From Sporosarcina sp. JAI121 (GTDB taxonomy: Bacteria > Bacillota > Bacilli > Bacillales_A > Planococcaceae), in the NCBI RefSeq assembly GCF_013408665.1, contig NZ_JACCCL010000001.1, positions 821,136 through 885,135 of the forward strand: DNA of 64,000 nucleotides, in the 5' to 3' direction. Each line of letters opens with the position of its first letter. The first letter of the stretch is position 1. Positions 35,641 through 44,697 of this stretch are shown piece by piece. The translations under genes and the position numbers were made by a program. The notes beneath the pieces are model-generated. The model made no database searches. It saw only the letters and a program-made list of their open reading frames with translations, and was not told where the DNA came from.

Positions 35641-36654
35641 ATGAAGAAAAAACCATTACGTTTATTTGTATTCATAATGATGATTGCATTACTAGTACTT
35701 TCAGCATGTAATTCAGGCGAATCAAATGAAACGGAAAAAGAGACCGGTGCAGAGAAAGAGACAGACACTGGTAAAAGTAAAGATGATTACAAGTTTCTAA
35801 GTATTTTAACAGGCGGGACGCAAGGGACTTATTATCCTCTGGGGGGATCGTTTGCCGACTATATCACGGATGCGACTGGCGTAAAAACAACAGCCGAGGT
35901 TTCACAAGCATCGGCTGCAAACATGACAGCCCTTCAAGACGGAGAAGCTGATATCGCTTTCGTTCAGACAGATATCGCTTATTATGCTTCAAAAGGTGAG
36001 CTTATGTTTGATGGAGAAGTCATCGATAATGTCTCGGCAATCGGCGCACTTTATCCTGAAACTGTTCAATTGATCACACTAGAAAAGAACGGTATTAAAA
36101 CATACGAAGATTTGAAAGGCAAGAAAGTTTCCGTTGGTGCACCAGGTTCTGGTACGTATGCCAATGCGGAACAACTCCTAGAAATCCATGGACTGACAAT
36201 GGATGATATCAAGCCGCAAAGTCTTGATTTCGGCGAATCACAAGAAAGCCTACAGGCCGGTCAAATCGACGCCGCATTCATCACAGCCGGTACACCTACA
36301 GGAGCGGTTGAAGGATTGAACGCAGTCGCATCAGTATTTGTTGTTCCTGTTGAGGATGCAAAAGCAGATGAATTGATCGCAAAGTATCCGTACTACGCGA
36401 AAGAAATCATTCCTGCAGGCACATATGGAATAGCAACTGAAACACCAGCGGTATCTGTTGGCGCGATGCTTGTTATCCAAAATGAAGTTCCTGAGGATTT
36501 AGGTTATGAAATTACAAAAGCAATCTATGACAATGCGTCAAAACTTCAACATGCAAAAGGTAAACTGATCAAAGCTGAAAAAGGTCTTGATGGAATCGGA
36601 ATTCCAGTTCACCCAGGCGCACAGAAGTATTTTGACGAAGTAATCAAAAAGTAA
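35641..36654 (+). CDS. TAXI-family TRAP transporter binding lipoprotein
   Basis: A 337-residue extracytoplasmic solute receptor. The lipobox LVLSAC places the lipidated Cys at residue 23, followed by a Glu/Thr/Lys-rich linker. The TAXI body includes LTGGTQGTYYPLGGSFADYI and KVSVGAPGSGTYANAEQLL. TAXI receptors usually serve carboxylates or amino acids such as glutamate; the ligand here is unknown. GGGAGGAAAT precedes the ATG. First gene of a three-gene transporter operon. Confidence 0.9.
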   Translation: MKKKPLRLFVFIMMIALLVLSACNSGESNETEKETGAEKETDTGKSKDDYKFLSILTGGTQGTYYPLGGSFADYITDATGVKTTAEVSQASAANMTALQDGEADIAFVQTDIAYYASKGELMFDGEVIDNVSAIGALYPETVQLITLEKNGIKTYEDLKGKKVSVGAPGSGTYANAEQLLEIHGLTMDDIKPQSLDFGESQESLQAGQIDAAFITAGTPTGAVEGLNAVASVFVVPVEDAKADELIAKYPYYAKEIIPAGTYGIATETPAVSVGAMLVIQNEVPEDLGYEITKAIYDNASKLQHAKGKLIKAEKGLDGIGIPVHPGAQKYFDEVIKK

Positions 36655-36666
36655 TCTATGATGTAG

Positions 36667-36702
36667 GCGGGGCGGTGAAGCGTGAAGCTTCAGCCGTCCC
36701 AA
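36667..36702 (+). repeat. Intercistronic hairpin after the TAXI receptor
   Basis: GGGGCGGTGAAGC and GCTTCAGCCGTCCC form a stem with one bulge and a 5-nt loop. There is no T run right after it, so it probably stabilises the receptor mRNA. Confidence 0.55.
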
Positions 36703-36733
36703 TTTCTTTAAATACTAAGAAAGGAAGAGGCGG

Positions 36734-37252
36734 ATGAATCGGAAAAAAATGGTTCCGCTAATTCTTTTTTTTATTTTTTTAGTTGTATTTGCCTTTTTCA
36801 TTCCGGTAAACACGTCTTTTACTTTCACAGAACATCGAGTAGAAAATCCGAAAACATTTTACATGCCTTTAAATAGCGAAAACAAATTTCAAATCAGGTA
36901 CGTTCATTCCATTCATTTGACGGAAGTCATTGAATCATATGAAGTAACAGCTGATCAAGAAATACGGCTATTATCGATGCAATATGAAAATATGGCTATC
37001 GGTTTACCAGGGTACGCTGAAGAAGGAGAAACCTTCTCATTGCAAGATGGCGTGTATACGCTTACATATGATGATAAAGTTATCGATTCATTCGTCATGC
37101 TGATTGGCGATGTAGATGCAGAATTAGCGTTTGTTTATCGGGATGAAGAACTAAATTTAAAAAAACAGTTGGTAAGAGGGAAATCCTACACATTCCGTGT
37201 TGCGAAGCTATCCCTTTATCAGATGCTGAAAGGAGTTACTATAGATGGATAA
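36734..37252 (+). CDS. DUF1850 protein of the TRAP operon
   Basis: A 172-residue protein with one N-terminal membrane segment (LILFFIFLVVFAFFIPV) and an extracytoplasmic domain containing FQIRYVHSIHLTEVIESYEV, the DUF1850 signature. DUF1850 genes habitually sit beside TAXI-TRAP permeases; the molecular role is unknown. The end overlaps the permease start by 8 bp. Confidence 0.85.
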   Translation: MNRKKMVPLILFFIFLVVFAFFIPVNTSFTFTEHRVENPKTFYMPLNSENKFQIRYVHSIHLTEVIESYEVTADQEIRLLSMQYENMAIGLPGYAEEGETFSLQDGVYTLTYDDKVIDSFVMLIGDVDAELAFVYRDEELNLKKQLVRGKSYTFRVAKLSLYQMLKGVTIDG

Positions 37253-39287
37253 AGAGTCCAAGCGGATTGACAAACCAGAATTAAATCCGCAAACAGAAGA
37301 TTTTAAGATGCTATCGGATGAAGAACAACTGGAGATTTTACAAAAGTATGATCCGGAATCAAATACTAGGAATGTCAGTGGTATTTTCAAAAAAATCGTG
37401 TTCTTCGTATTACTGGCATTTTCAATCTTTCAATTATATACGGCGATTGGAACACCTTTCACCGCCTATATCCAACGATCCATTCACTTAGGATTCGCGT
37501 TGTCGCTTATCTTTATATTATTTCCCGCGAGGAAAAAACCCGGCGTTAAACGAAATAAAGTACCTTTCTATGATGTGATTTTATCGCTTCTCGCTATAGG
37601 GGTCGGATTATACTGGCCGCTCTTTATTGATGATCTTGTTTTACGGGTGGGACGTGTTTCGACACTTGACATGATTGTCGGAGTTTTAGCTATCATTTTA
37701 ACGATGGAAGCGGCAAGACGGGCGGTCGGACTGCCGATTACAATTATCTCGACGACATTTTTGGTCTATGCATTTTTCGGACCCTATTTCCCGGGTTTCT
37801 TAGCGCACCGGGGGCAAGATTTGAAAAGTATCGTGCAGCTGATGTTTTTCACGACAGATGGAATTTTAGGCACACCAATTAGTGTATCTGCAACATTCAT
37901 CTTCGTTTTCCTATTATTCGGAGCGTTCCTCGTCAAGACAGGTGTCGGTGCATACTTCAACGATCTTGCAGTTGTACTGGCGGGGCGTTTGGTCGGGGGG
38001 CCGGCTAAGGTTGCTATTTTCTCGAGTGCTCTGCAAGGAACGATTTCGGGAAGTTCAGTTGCCAATGTCGTCGGGTCAGGTTCATATACAATCCCGATGA
38101 TGAAAAAACTCGGCTATAAAAAAGAATTTGCCGGTGGTGTTGAAGCTGCTGCGTCGACTGGTGGGCAAATTATGCCACCGATTATGGGGGCAGCCGCATT
38201 CCTTATGGTTGAATTCATAGGAGGAGTAACGTACTGGCAAATTGCTAAAGCCGCAGCGATTCCAGCTCTTTTATACTTTACGGGTGTATGGATCATGACG
38301 CACTTTGAAGCGAAGCGCGTTGGTCTGAAAGGAATGACTGAAGACCAAATTCCTGATCGTAAAAAAACATTGAAAAAAATCTATCTGTTATTGCCGATTA
38401 TCGGTATTATCGTCTTCTTATTAATCGGTATTCCGACAATGAAAGCAGCGCTGTTAGGAATCGTTCTAACAATTATTGTTAGCTCGTTCGACAAATCAAC
38501 GCGTCTCGGATTTAAAGACATGATTGAAGCGCTCGTTGACGGGGCACGTACAGCACTTGGTGTTGCAGCGGCGACAGCATGTGCCGGGATCATCGTTGGT
38601 GTTGTTGTCAAGACAGGGCTAGGTCTTAGCCTTGCCACTGGATTGATTTCAGCTGCTGGAGGGAACATTTTCCTAACATTGTTCTTTACAATGTTAGCTG
38701 CAATCGTTTTGGGTATGGGGTCGCCGACAACAGCGAACTATGTTATCACTTCAACAATCGCTGCTCCTGCGATTATCACGCTTCTTATGCTTGATACTCC
38801 AAACGCGGCAGTTCCATTAGTCGTTGCTATTTCAGCCCATCTATTCGTCTTCTATTTTGGTATTATCGCAGATATTACACCGCCTGTTGCCCTTGCAGCA
38901 TTCGCGGCAGCTGGTATCTCAGGCGGGGATCCCATTAAAACAGGAGTCGTCTCGGCGAAACTTGCAGTTGCGGCATTTATCATTCCATACATGTTCGTAT
39001 TCAATCCAGCGATGCTTATGATGGGGGCTTCTATCCCGGAAATTGTATGGGTCGTCGCAACCGCGATTATTGGTATGATTGCAATCGGCGCAGGGATGAT
39101 TGGCTACTGGTATAGGAAATGTAATTGGATTGAGCGGATACTCGCTTTGGGCACTGGACTGCTTCTTATTTATCCAGAAACCATCACCGACATTATCGGA
39201 CTGTTTATGTTCGGTTCAATGGTTGTAATCCAGTGGGTTACACGTGAGAAAAATAAGGACGACAAGAAAGTCGCTGTAACTTCATAA
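37245..39287 (+). CDS. TRAP transporter fused 4TM/12TM permease
   Basis: A 680-residue permease fusing the small (DctQ) and large (DctM) TRAP membrane subunits, as is usual for TAXI systems. The N-terminal about 160 residues hold the 4-TM part; the rest is DctM-like, with GSSVANVVGSGSYTIPMMKK and ASTGGQIMPPIMGAAAFLM, and GMGSPTTANYVITS later. It works by ion-coupled secondary transport. Translationally coupled to the DUF1850 gene. Confidence 0.93.
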   Translation: MDKESKRIDKPELNPQTEDFKMLSDEEQLEILQKYDPESNTRNVSGIFKKIVFFVLLAFSIFQLYTAIGTPFTAYIQRSIHLGFALSLIFILFPARKKPGVKRNKVPFYDVILSLLAIGVGLYWPLFIDDLVLRVGRVSTLDMIVGVLAIILTMEAARRAVGLPITIISTTFLVYAFFGPYFPGFLAHRGQDLKSIVQLMFFTTDGILGTPISVSATFIFVFLLFGAFLVKTGVGAYFNDLAVVLAGRLVGGPAKVAIFSSALQGTISGSSVANVVGSGSYTIPMMKKLGYKKEFAGGVEAAASTGGQIMPPIMGAAAFLMVEFIGGVTYWQIAKAAAIPALLYFTGVWIMTHFEAKRVGLKGMTEDQIPDRKKTLKKIYLLLPIIGIIVFLLIGIPTMKAALLGIVLTIIVSSFDKSTRLGFKDMIEALVDGARTALGVAAATACAGIIVGVVVKTGLGLSLATGLISAAGGNIFLTLFFTMLAAIVLGMGSPTTANYVITSTIAAPAIITLLMLDTPNAAVPLVVAISAHLFVFYFGIIADITPPVALAAFAAAGISGGDPIKTGVVSAKLAVAAFIIPYMFVFNPAMLMMGASIPEIVWVVATAIIGMIAIGAGMIGYWYRKCNWIERILALGTGLLLIYPETITDIIGLFMFGSMVVIQWVTREKNKDDKKVAVTS

Positions 39288-39295
39288 AAGAATGA

Positions 39296-39331
39296 GAAAA
39301 AACCTTCACTACTTGTGGTGAAGGTTTTTTG
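39296..39331 (+). terminator. Terminator of the TRAP operon
   Basis: AAAAAACCTTCAC and GTGAAGGTTTTTT arms around a short loop. Confidence 0.88.
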
Positions 39332-39465
39332 TCTACTAAATTAAAGGGGAAAATCTGGCGAGGAGCGGAAACGTGCGAAGACATAGTGAATAACATAGTA
39401 ATACAGGCTATATCTAACATAAGTGTTACTAGGCCTGAGAATCATATGATAAAGGAGGTATCAAA

Positions 39466-39717
39466 ATGGATGCAGATAAACTAAAACAGTTCGTAGCATT
39501 ATTCGGGGGATGGTTGTCAGCTTTACTCTTATATTTGGGAACGCTCAATGTCAAATTCGAATGGTTTGACCAGAACTCGATAACGGCGCTTGAAACCTTT
39601 CTAATGGCTTCAATTCCGTTCGCCATCGCATTATACGGTGTATATAAAAATAGCTACCGGTTAAGCAAAAAAGCGAAGATGCAAGAGGAGACTTTAAAGA
39701 AAAATGGATTAAAGTAA
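39466..39717 (+). CDS. Orphan phage holin (SPP1-type)
   Basis: An 83-residue protein with two membrane segments (FGGWLSALLLYLGTLN and LMASIPFAIALYGVY), a FEWFDQNSIT loop and a basic C-terminal tail, the pattern of SPP1-family phage holins. AAAGGAGG precedes ATG 39466. No lysin or other phage gene accompanies it. It could be a prophage relic or part of a domesticated lysis or export function. Confidence 0.65.
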   Translation: MDADKLKQFVALFGGWLSALLLYLGTLNVKFEWFDQNSITALETFLMASIPFAIALYGVYKNSYRLSKKAKMQEETLKKNGLK

Positions 39718-39885
39718 TTAGGGGTAGTATGGATTTTAGATAGTCAGATATATGATTAGCAGTGCTAAAATACCATCGGAATGCAAGTGGAATATTGAAT
39801 GCAATAAGTCCATATTTAATTAGCTGAATTCTTATTTTGAATGAAAAAGACAAGTAATGGCCCGATTAAATTGGCGGCTGATTGT

Positions 39886-40356
39886 TTAGTAAATACCCGG
39901 TCTACCTACTATTTTATAAAATGAAGTGAGCGATAAATCATCCGCTACAGTTTGTATATCAGTTATGATGAAGCCGTTATTTAAATAAAAGTTTACAGCA
40001 GGTGTATTTTCAGAACCCGTCGAGACAGTCATTGCAGTGCAGTTTTCATCGAGGGTTTCAATGAATCTCACCAACTTCTTGGCAATCCCTTTTCTAAAAT
40101 GTTCGGGATGAACCATTAACCGATGTATATCAATCACTTCGTTTTCAACCTTCACAGATATCGCTCCGCATAACCCATCATTTATAAAATACCCATAAAA
40201 AGATTCTCCACATTGCTGTAAAGATTCGATGGTATCGTTTAATGGGGGTATATCAAAAAAGTTAATAAGCTTCGCCTCAACAAGGTATGAGGGGATTTGA
40301 ACCTTTACTATCTCTTTTGCGACCGTAGGATCTTTAATGTCGATTTTTTTAATCAA
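39886..40356 (-). CDS. GNAT N-acetyltransferase
   Basis: A 156-residue GNAT enzyme with the acetyl-CoA loop HRLMVHPEHFRKGIAKKLVRFIE near residue 75 and the late strand-helix AVNFYLNNGFI. The substrate is unknown. It lies in the accessory stretch between the TRAP operon and the iron locus, with lower GC than the housekeeping genes around it. Confidence 0.8.
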   Translation of the reverse strand: MIKKIDIKDPTVAKEIVKVQIPSYLVEAKLINFFDIPPLNDTIESLQQCGESFYGYFINDGLCGAISVKVENEVIDIHRLMVHPEHFRKGIAKKLVRFIETLDENCTAMTVSTGSENTPAVNFYLNNGFIITDIQTVADDLSLTSFYKIVGRPGIY

Positions 40357-40461
40357 AAAGGTGCACCCCCAATTCCTTTATAATATAAAAAAAGACCTTT
40401 ATATACAAGGTTTTCTGACATTCTATATCATTATGTTCCGCATGATTTATCAGGAAACGCA

Positions 40462-40620
40462 GTGTACAGGGTGAAAGAAGTTGAACTCAAGAAGGTGGAC
40501 AAGCCGAGCGATGGATTGTGGAAGCAGGTCATTATATGGCATGATGCAAATCCAACACGTTTTGAGGTTTATAAGAAAAGAAAAAATTCAGTCCCTTGTA
40601 TAGGGACTGAATTAATTTAA
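40462..40620 (+). pseudogene. Possible gene fragment
   Basis: An open stretch of 52 codons from GTG 40462 that continues upstream without ATG, giving YRVKEVELKKVDKPSDG and then LWKQVIIWHDANPTRFEVY. The protein-like composition suggests the C-terminal end of a lost gene. It ends inside the catalase terminator region. I do not recognise the family. Confidence 0.3.
40585..40617 (-). terminator. Terminator of the manganese catalase gene
   Basis: AATTCAGTCCC pairs with GGGACTGAATT; on the minus strand a TTTTTTC tail follows. Confidence 0.85.
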
Positions 40621-41474
40621 TTACTCAAGTCTTGTGTGCCTGGACTATGTTCATTCGGCATGTCAGGCATTAGAGGAACTGGAAAACCAGCAGGTGGAGG
40701 AGTTACTTTAAGTTCACCATCATTTCTACTAGGAGACTGTCCTTGGTAAATCTCCGCGATTCTAGTCGGGTCTAATCTGAAATTAAATTGGGCGTTATGA
40801 TAACCTAATTCTACATATTTTCTACATTCTGGGTACTTGTTTATGTCGTAATTTGGTATCGGGAAAAGTTTACCCCAATTTACACCTAAAGTCTCCAACG
40901 CTTTGGCAAAAGCATTCTGGTGCGCATTATCTCGTACGATGAGAAAAGCAAGCGTTTCTCTAAACGTTTTATTTGAACTCATTTCGTAAATACGTGTCTT
41001 TTGAAGTACACCAGTTGATTCCAGTATCAAATTGTCAAGTAAATCAGCTACGAGGTTTCCATGTGAATATACCCAAGAGCCGTTCCAAGGGTTACCAGAA
41101 GCGTCTACAGGCAAAGAAGCTTGCGCGCCAATAATATAATGATGCGGGTTTGCGTGCCTAATTGCATCATCAAGAGGAGCATGATCGACACCTGCATTTC
41201 CTGGAACAGCAGACTCTCCAGAATCATTTAATAACTGGTTAATTGTATTTTGCACGAGTTCAACATGTGCGATTTCTTCTAGGAAAACACCGCGAAGTAA
41301 ATCTCGATATTGAGTATCTTTTCCCCTGAAATTGGAACTTTGAAAAAAGTACTGCATCATAGTTCTCATTTCGCCATAATGGCCACCTAGAATTTCTTGC
41401 AACACTCTTGCGGCTTCTGGATCTGGTTTATCAGGGGTAATTATATTAATTAATTCTTCTTTGTAGTAATACAA
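40617..41474 (-). CDS. Manganese catalase family protein
   Basis: A 285-residue ferritin-like dimanganese catalase of the YdbD/CotJC group, converting hydrogen peroxide to water and oxygen. Metal ligands are suggested by the Glu in GGHYGEMRTM, the FLEEIAHVELV ExxH pair near residue 68 and the RDNAHQNAF helix near residue 182. The Pro-rich C-terminal tail after residue 250 is variable in the family. The start is TTG 41474 with AAAGGA 9 bp upstream. Single gene with its own terminator. Confidence 0.85.
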   Translation of the reverse strand: MYYYKEELINIITPDKPDPEAARVLQEILGGHYGEMRTMMQYFFQSSNFRGKDTQYRDLLRGVFLEEIAHVELVQNTINQLLNDSGESAVPGNAGVDHAPLDDAIRHANPHHYIIGAQASLPVDASGNPWNGSWVYSHGNLVADLLDNLILESTGVLQKTRIYEMSSNKTFRETLAFLIVRDNAHQNAFAKALETLGVNWGKLFPIPNYDINKYPECRKYVELGYHNAQFNFRLDPTRIAEIYQGQSPSRNDGELKVTPPPAGFPVPLMPDMPNEHSPGTQDLSN

Positions 41475-41698
41475 ATAAATTCAATCCTTTCTAAATTATG
41501 TTATAAAGATTAGAGTGTGCAGGATGATGAAAATTATTCGTTTAAAAAGATTGTGCCGTAGTAAACTTAGATGTCTATTGGGAAAACCAAGGACATTGAT
41601 TCAGCTTAACGGCTGTTTATCAACGTTGTTCGTATGAAAGTATGGATTTGGTTTCGTATATTACAGAATAACTAGAGAAAAGCATTAATGGAAAGGCG

Positions 41699-41812
41699 AT
41701 GTTACATTCTTCACGACGGGCAAAAGAAATTTGTTTTCAGCGTCTAATGAATACTTTTTATGATATGGGAAACATTAACGCTAGTAGACGAAGAATGGAG
41801 GGATTAGGATGA
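41699..41812 (+). CDS. Tiny basic ORF coupled to a lipoprotein
   Basis: A 37-codon ORF beginning MLHSSRRAKEICFQRLMNTF, with GGAAAGG just before the ATG. Its TGA overlaps the ATG of the lipoprotein at 41809, suggesting translational coupling. No family is recognised. The 41475-41698 interval upstream holds nothing else that I can identify. Confidence 0.3.
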   Translation: MLHSSRRAKEICFQRLMNTFYDMGNINASRRRMEGLG

Positions 41813-41946
41813 AGCAAAAACATGCTTTTGCGCTTATGTCAGTTATTTTATCAGCAGGCTTTTTATTCGGCTGTAACGGTGTTGACGAAGATGAGCCGGA
41901 TCCATCTGAAGAACCTTCAGAGCAGCGAGAAGATAATAGTCAATAA
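41809..41946 (+). CDS. Small acidic lipoprotein
   Basis: A 45-residue lipoprotein: a short signal peptide with lipobox LFGC and Cys at about residue 22, then an almost wholly acidic Glu/Asp/Pro/Ser tail. GGAGGG at 41797-41802 precedes the ATG. Function is unknown; such small lipoproteins are frequent in Bacillales. Confidence 0.6.
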   Translation: MKQKHAFALMSVILSAGFLFGCNGVDEDEPDPSEEPSEQREDNSQ

Positions 41947-41972
41947 TCCCCTTTATTAAAACAGTATTCATG

Positions 41973-42012
41973 TAAAAAACACCGTTCAAAAATGAATGGT
42001 GTTTTTTATTTT
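41973..42012 (+). terminator. Terminator after the small lipoprotein
   Basis: AAAAAACACCGTTCA and TGAATGGTGTTTTTT arms around an AAAA loop. Confidence 0.88.
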
Positions 42013-42111
42013 GCGCTCAGCATGGATATAGTCTATAAGGGGCAAGTCCCGAACTGTGTAAGCAGAAGTAACACTTATTCGGAGGTTTCTTTATTGATGT
42101 TATAGAAATAT

Positions 42112-42651
42112 CCTACTTCAGAAGATGTAATAGCGGAGTGTGTTATGGAATTTTGTCCAAGACGATTGAGTCTATGGGCGTTGGATAAGGCAAAAAAATT
42201 AATAGATTCCGCGTTTCGAAACCCATTTCAAAAAGTGATGTATCACAGTCACTTAATCAATCTTCAAATGTATAAAGAAATGCTTTTCCAGTACTAAGTA
42301 CACCTTTCAGAGTTGGAAATTCGTATAGTGGCCTTTGCAAATAAATTGGATGATAACAAGATTGTCCAATCGATTCCAGGAATCGGAGAAAAAATCGCTG
42401 CAACGATAATATCTGAGATTGGTGGAATCGATCGGTTTAGTCATCCGAAAAAACTGGTTGCCTTTACAGGAGTAAATTCCAGTGTTCACTCATCAGGATA
42501 GTTTTCTACCACAAACAATCGTATTACTAAACGAGGTTCAAGTAGATTACGCAATACTTTGTATCTTGCCGTATTGTGCGATATCAGAAGAAAAGATTGC
42601 CAGAGTAGCGATAGTAGCCAAGGTGTCTTTTCTAGTTTTTTAAATTACTAG
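42112..42651 (+). pseudogene. Degenerate IS110-family transposase
   Basis: One reading frame runs through 42112-42651 with two internal stops (TAA near 42295, TAG near 42499). The peptide contains the C-terminal transposase_20 region (IVQSIPGIGEKIAATIISEIGGI) and ends with NRITKRGSSRLRNTLYLAVL, typical of IS110/IS1111. Upstream codons give SEDVIAECVMEFCPRRLSLW-like sequence. The N-terminal DEDD catalytic domain is mostly or wholly missing and no terminal repeats are evident. The element is inactive. Confidence 0.8.
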
Positions 42652-42687
42652 GTCAGTTCGTGGTTTACATTTTTTTATAGTCAAAGT

Positions 42688-43752
42688 TTACGAGTGAACA
42701 TTTTCTTTTAATAGTGCTTTCACTAGTTTTTTGTTACGCATTTTGAAGACGTCATTATGAGAAGAAACCATCGCTACGCTATCGGCATCTGGTTCAATGT
42801 ACTGTTTTGCTTTATTCACGGCATTCGCAGCATCTTGAAATGTACCTGCAATCAGATTGAGTTTTGCTTCATGCTTTAAGATATCGCCTGCAGCAAATAT
42901 GCCTGGAACAGATGTTTCACTGTTTACGCTGCCATCTATAAAAGAACCGTCCGCTAATTCAATTCGTACTGGACTGTTCTCAAGTAAGGCAATATCACGT
43001 TCGTAGCCATGGTTAATGATAATTTCATCCACCACTATGTACTGTTTTTCACCGGTTGTGGCATGTGTTACTTCAACCGTTTCAATCCTTGAATTGTCTC
43101 TAGAAGCAATTAGTTTTGTAATGGAGTTATGGAACATACAAATGGCATTGCTTTCAAATAGTTTTGCAACTTGTGCTTCATGACCAGTGAAATCGCCTTT
43201 TCGGTAAACGACAATTACTTGTTTCGCAATGGGGGCAAGTTCGTTAGCCCAGTCAATAGCTGAATTTCCACCGCCAGAAATCACAACGGTTTTGTCTTTA
43301 AAGTGCATAAGGGATTTAATTGTGTAGTTCAAATTACTTACCTCAAATCGGTCAGCCCCTTCAATTTGCAGTTTTTGAGGGGTCAGGATACCGCTGCCAA
43401 TGGCGACGATAATCGTTTTGGACAAATGGTATTCATTCGTATCGGAAAGTAATTCGAATAATCTATCCTCTCGCTGATGAATAGCATTCACTTTTGTATT
43501 CAATACGACTGTAGGCTGGAAGGTCAGTCCCTGTTCGACTAGTTTATCAATTAGCAACGCTCCAGGAAGAGGGGGGTGTCCGCCTACATCCCATATCATC
43601 TTTTCAGGATAGACATGAATCTTCCCACCCAGATGAGGTTGGAATTCAATGATTTTTGTTTTTAACCCACGTAAACCGCTATAAAAACCGGCGTATAACC
43701 CCGCAGGACCTCCGCCAATAATCGTTACATCATACTCTTCTATCTGTTTCAT
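42688..43752 (-). CDS. Ferredoxin/flavodoxin-NADP reductase-like, YcgT/YumC type
   Basis: A 354-residue thioredoxin-reductase-like flavoprotein without the CxxC redox pair. The FAD site is IIGGGPAGLYAGFYSG; the NAD(P) site is VVISGGGNSAIDWANE near residue 160; the late FAD motif is GIFAAGDI. It belongs to the YumC/YcgT ferredoxin-NADP reductases. Divergent from, and sharing a Fur box with, a siderophore transporter, it probably reduces ferric siderophore iron after import, directly or through a ferredoxin (inference). Confidence 0.82.
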   Translation of the reverse strand: MKQIEEYDVTIIGGGPAGLYAGFYSGLRGLKTKIIEFQPHLGGKIHVYPEKMIWDVGGHPPLPGALLIDKLVEQGLTFQPTVVLNTKVNAIHQREDRLFELLSDTNEYHLSKTIIVAIGSGILTPQKLQIEGADRFEVSNLNYTIKSLMHFKDKTVVISGGGNSAIDWANELAPIAKQVIVVYRKGDFTGHEAQVAKLFESNAICMFHNSITKLIASRDNSRIETVEVTHATTGEKQYIVVDEIIINHGYERDIALLENSPVRIELADGSFIDGSVNSETSVPGIFAAGDILKHEAKLNLIAGTFQDAANAVNKAKQYIEPDADSVAMVSSHNDVFKMRNKKLVKALLKENVHS

Positions 43753-43804
43753 TTCATTTCAATCCTTCCTCAACATTCATTTTATGTTTTTTATCCTAAG
43801 GTTA

Positions 43805-43833
43805 TTGACAGGTTTAGATTTCAGCACTATAGT
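43805..43833 (+). promoter_or_regulatory. Promoter of the siderophore operon
   Basis: Consensus TTGACA, a 17-bp spacer and TATAGT. The Fur box lies about 17 bp past the -10. Confidence 0.8.
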
Positions 43834-43836
43834 TGG

Positions 43837-43865
43837 ATTATAAATGACATTGATAATCATTATCA
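43837..43865 (-). promoter_or_regulatory. Divergent promoter of the reductase gene
   Basis: On the minus strand TGATAA (43865-43860), a 17-bp spacer, TATAAT (43842-43837). The -35 box overlaps the Fur box, so one Fur dimer pair would control both directions. Confidence 0.65.
43851..43865. promoter_or_regulatory. Fur box
   Basis: TGATAAT-C-ATTATCA is a perfect 7-1-7 inverted repeat identical to the Bacillus Fur core consensus TGATAATNATTATCA. It sits between the divergent reductase gene and the transporter operon, so iron repletion should silence both. Confidence 0.92.
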
Positions 43866-43899
43866 AGTGTTTTGAATGAAAGTAGAGGGGAGGCAGCAA

Positions 43900-44691
43900 A
43901 TGGTTAGGCTTCACGCGAAAGACTTGCAAATCCAGTACGGTGAGCGAACGATTGTTGAAAACTTGTCTGTTTCCATTCCAGATGAAAAAATTACCGTCAT
44001 CATTGGATCTAATGGTTGTGGCAAATCAACCTTGTTGAAAGCTTTAACTCGTATTATTCCTCATCAAAAGGGCTCTATTGTTCTCGATGGTGAAAATATA
44101 GTAAAAGAGCCGACAAAACAGTTGGCACAAAAAATGGCAGTATTGCCACAGACGCCCGAGAGTGCAGGGGCACTGACGGTGGGGGAGCTCGTTTCTTACG
44201 GTCGATTTCCACATCAGAACCGGTTCGGTCGTTTGGGAAAAAAAGATTTGGAGATTATCGATTGGGCACTTGACGTGACAGGGACTAGATTTTTCAAGTC
44301 GCATCCTGTGGACTCACTCTCGGGTGGACAACGCCAACGTGTATGGATTGCGATGGCACTTGCACAGGAAACCGACATGATATTCTTGGACGAACCGACT
44401 ACCTATCTCGACATGGCACATCAACTCGAAATCCTGGAACTACTGCAACAGCTGAACGCAACAGAGAAACGAACGATTGTCATGGTACTACACGATTTAA
44501 ACCACGCAGCGCGTTTCGCAGATTACATCATTGGCATGAAGTTCGGACAAATCGTAAAATCCGGACCTTGTGAAGAAATCATTACGAAGCCTGTCTTACG
44601 CGAGCTGTTTCAAATTGATGCAGAGCTGGGCGTCGATCCACGAACAGGAAAACCTATCTGCATTACCTATAATTTAGTCAGAGGAGAATGA
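43900..44691 (+). CDS. Ferric-siderophore ABC transporter ATPase
   Basis: A 263-residue FecE/FhuC-type ATPase. Walker A is GSNGCGKS near residue 38, the signature LSGGQRQRVWIA, Walker B IFLDEPTTYLD, and switch His in VLHDLNHA. ATG 43900 follows GAGGGGAGG; an upstream ATG (43876) lies before that site. It is the first gene of an iron operon with two permeases and two receptors. Confidence 0.92.
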   Translation: MVRLHAKDLQIQYGERTIVENLSVSIPDEKITVIIGSNGCGKSTLLKALTRIIPHQKGSIVLDGENIVKEPTKQLAQKMAVLPQTPESAGALTVGELVSYGRFPHQNRFGRLGKKDLEIIDWALDVTGTRFFKSHPVDSLSGGQRQRVWIAMALAQETDMIFLDEPTTYLDMAHQLEILELLQQLNATEKRTIVMVLHDLNHAARFADYIIGMKFGQIVKSGPCEEIITKPVLRELFQIDAELGVDPRTGKPICITYNLVRGE

Positions 44692-44697
44692 AAGTAA

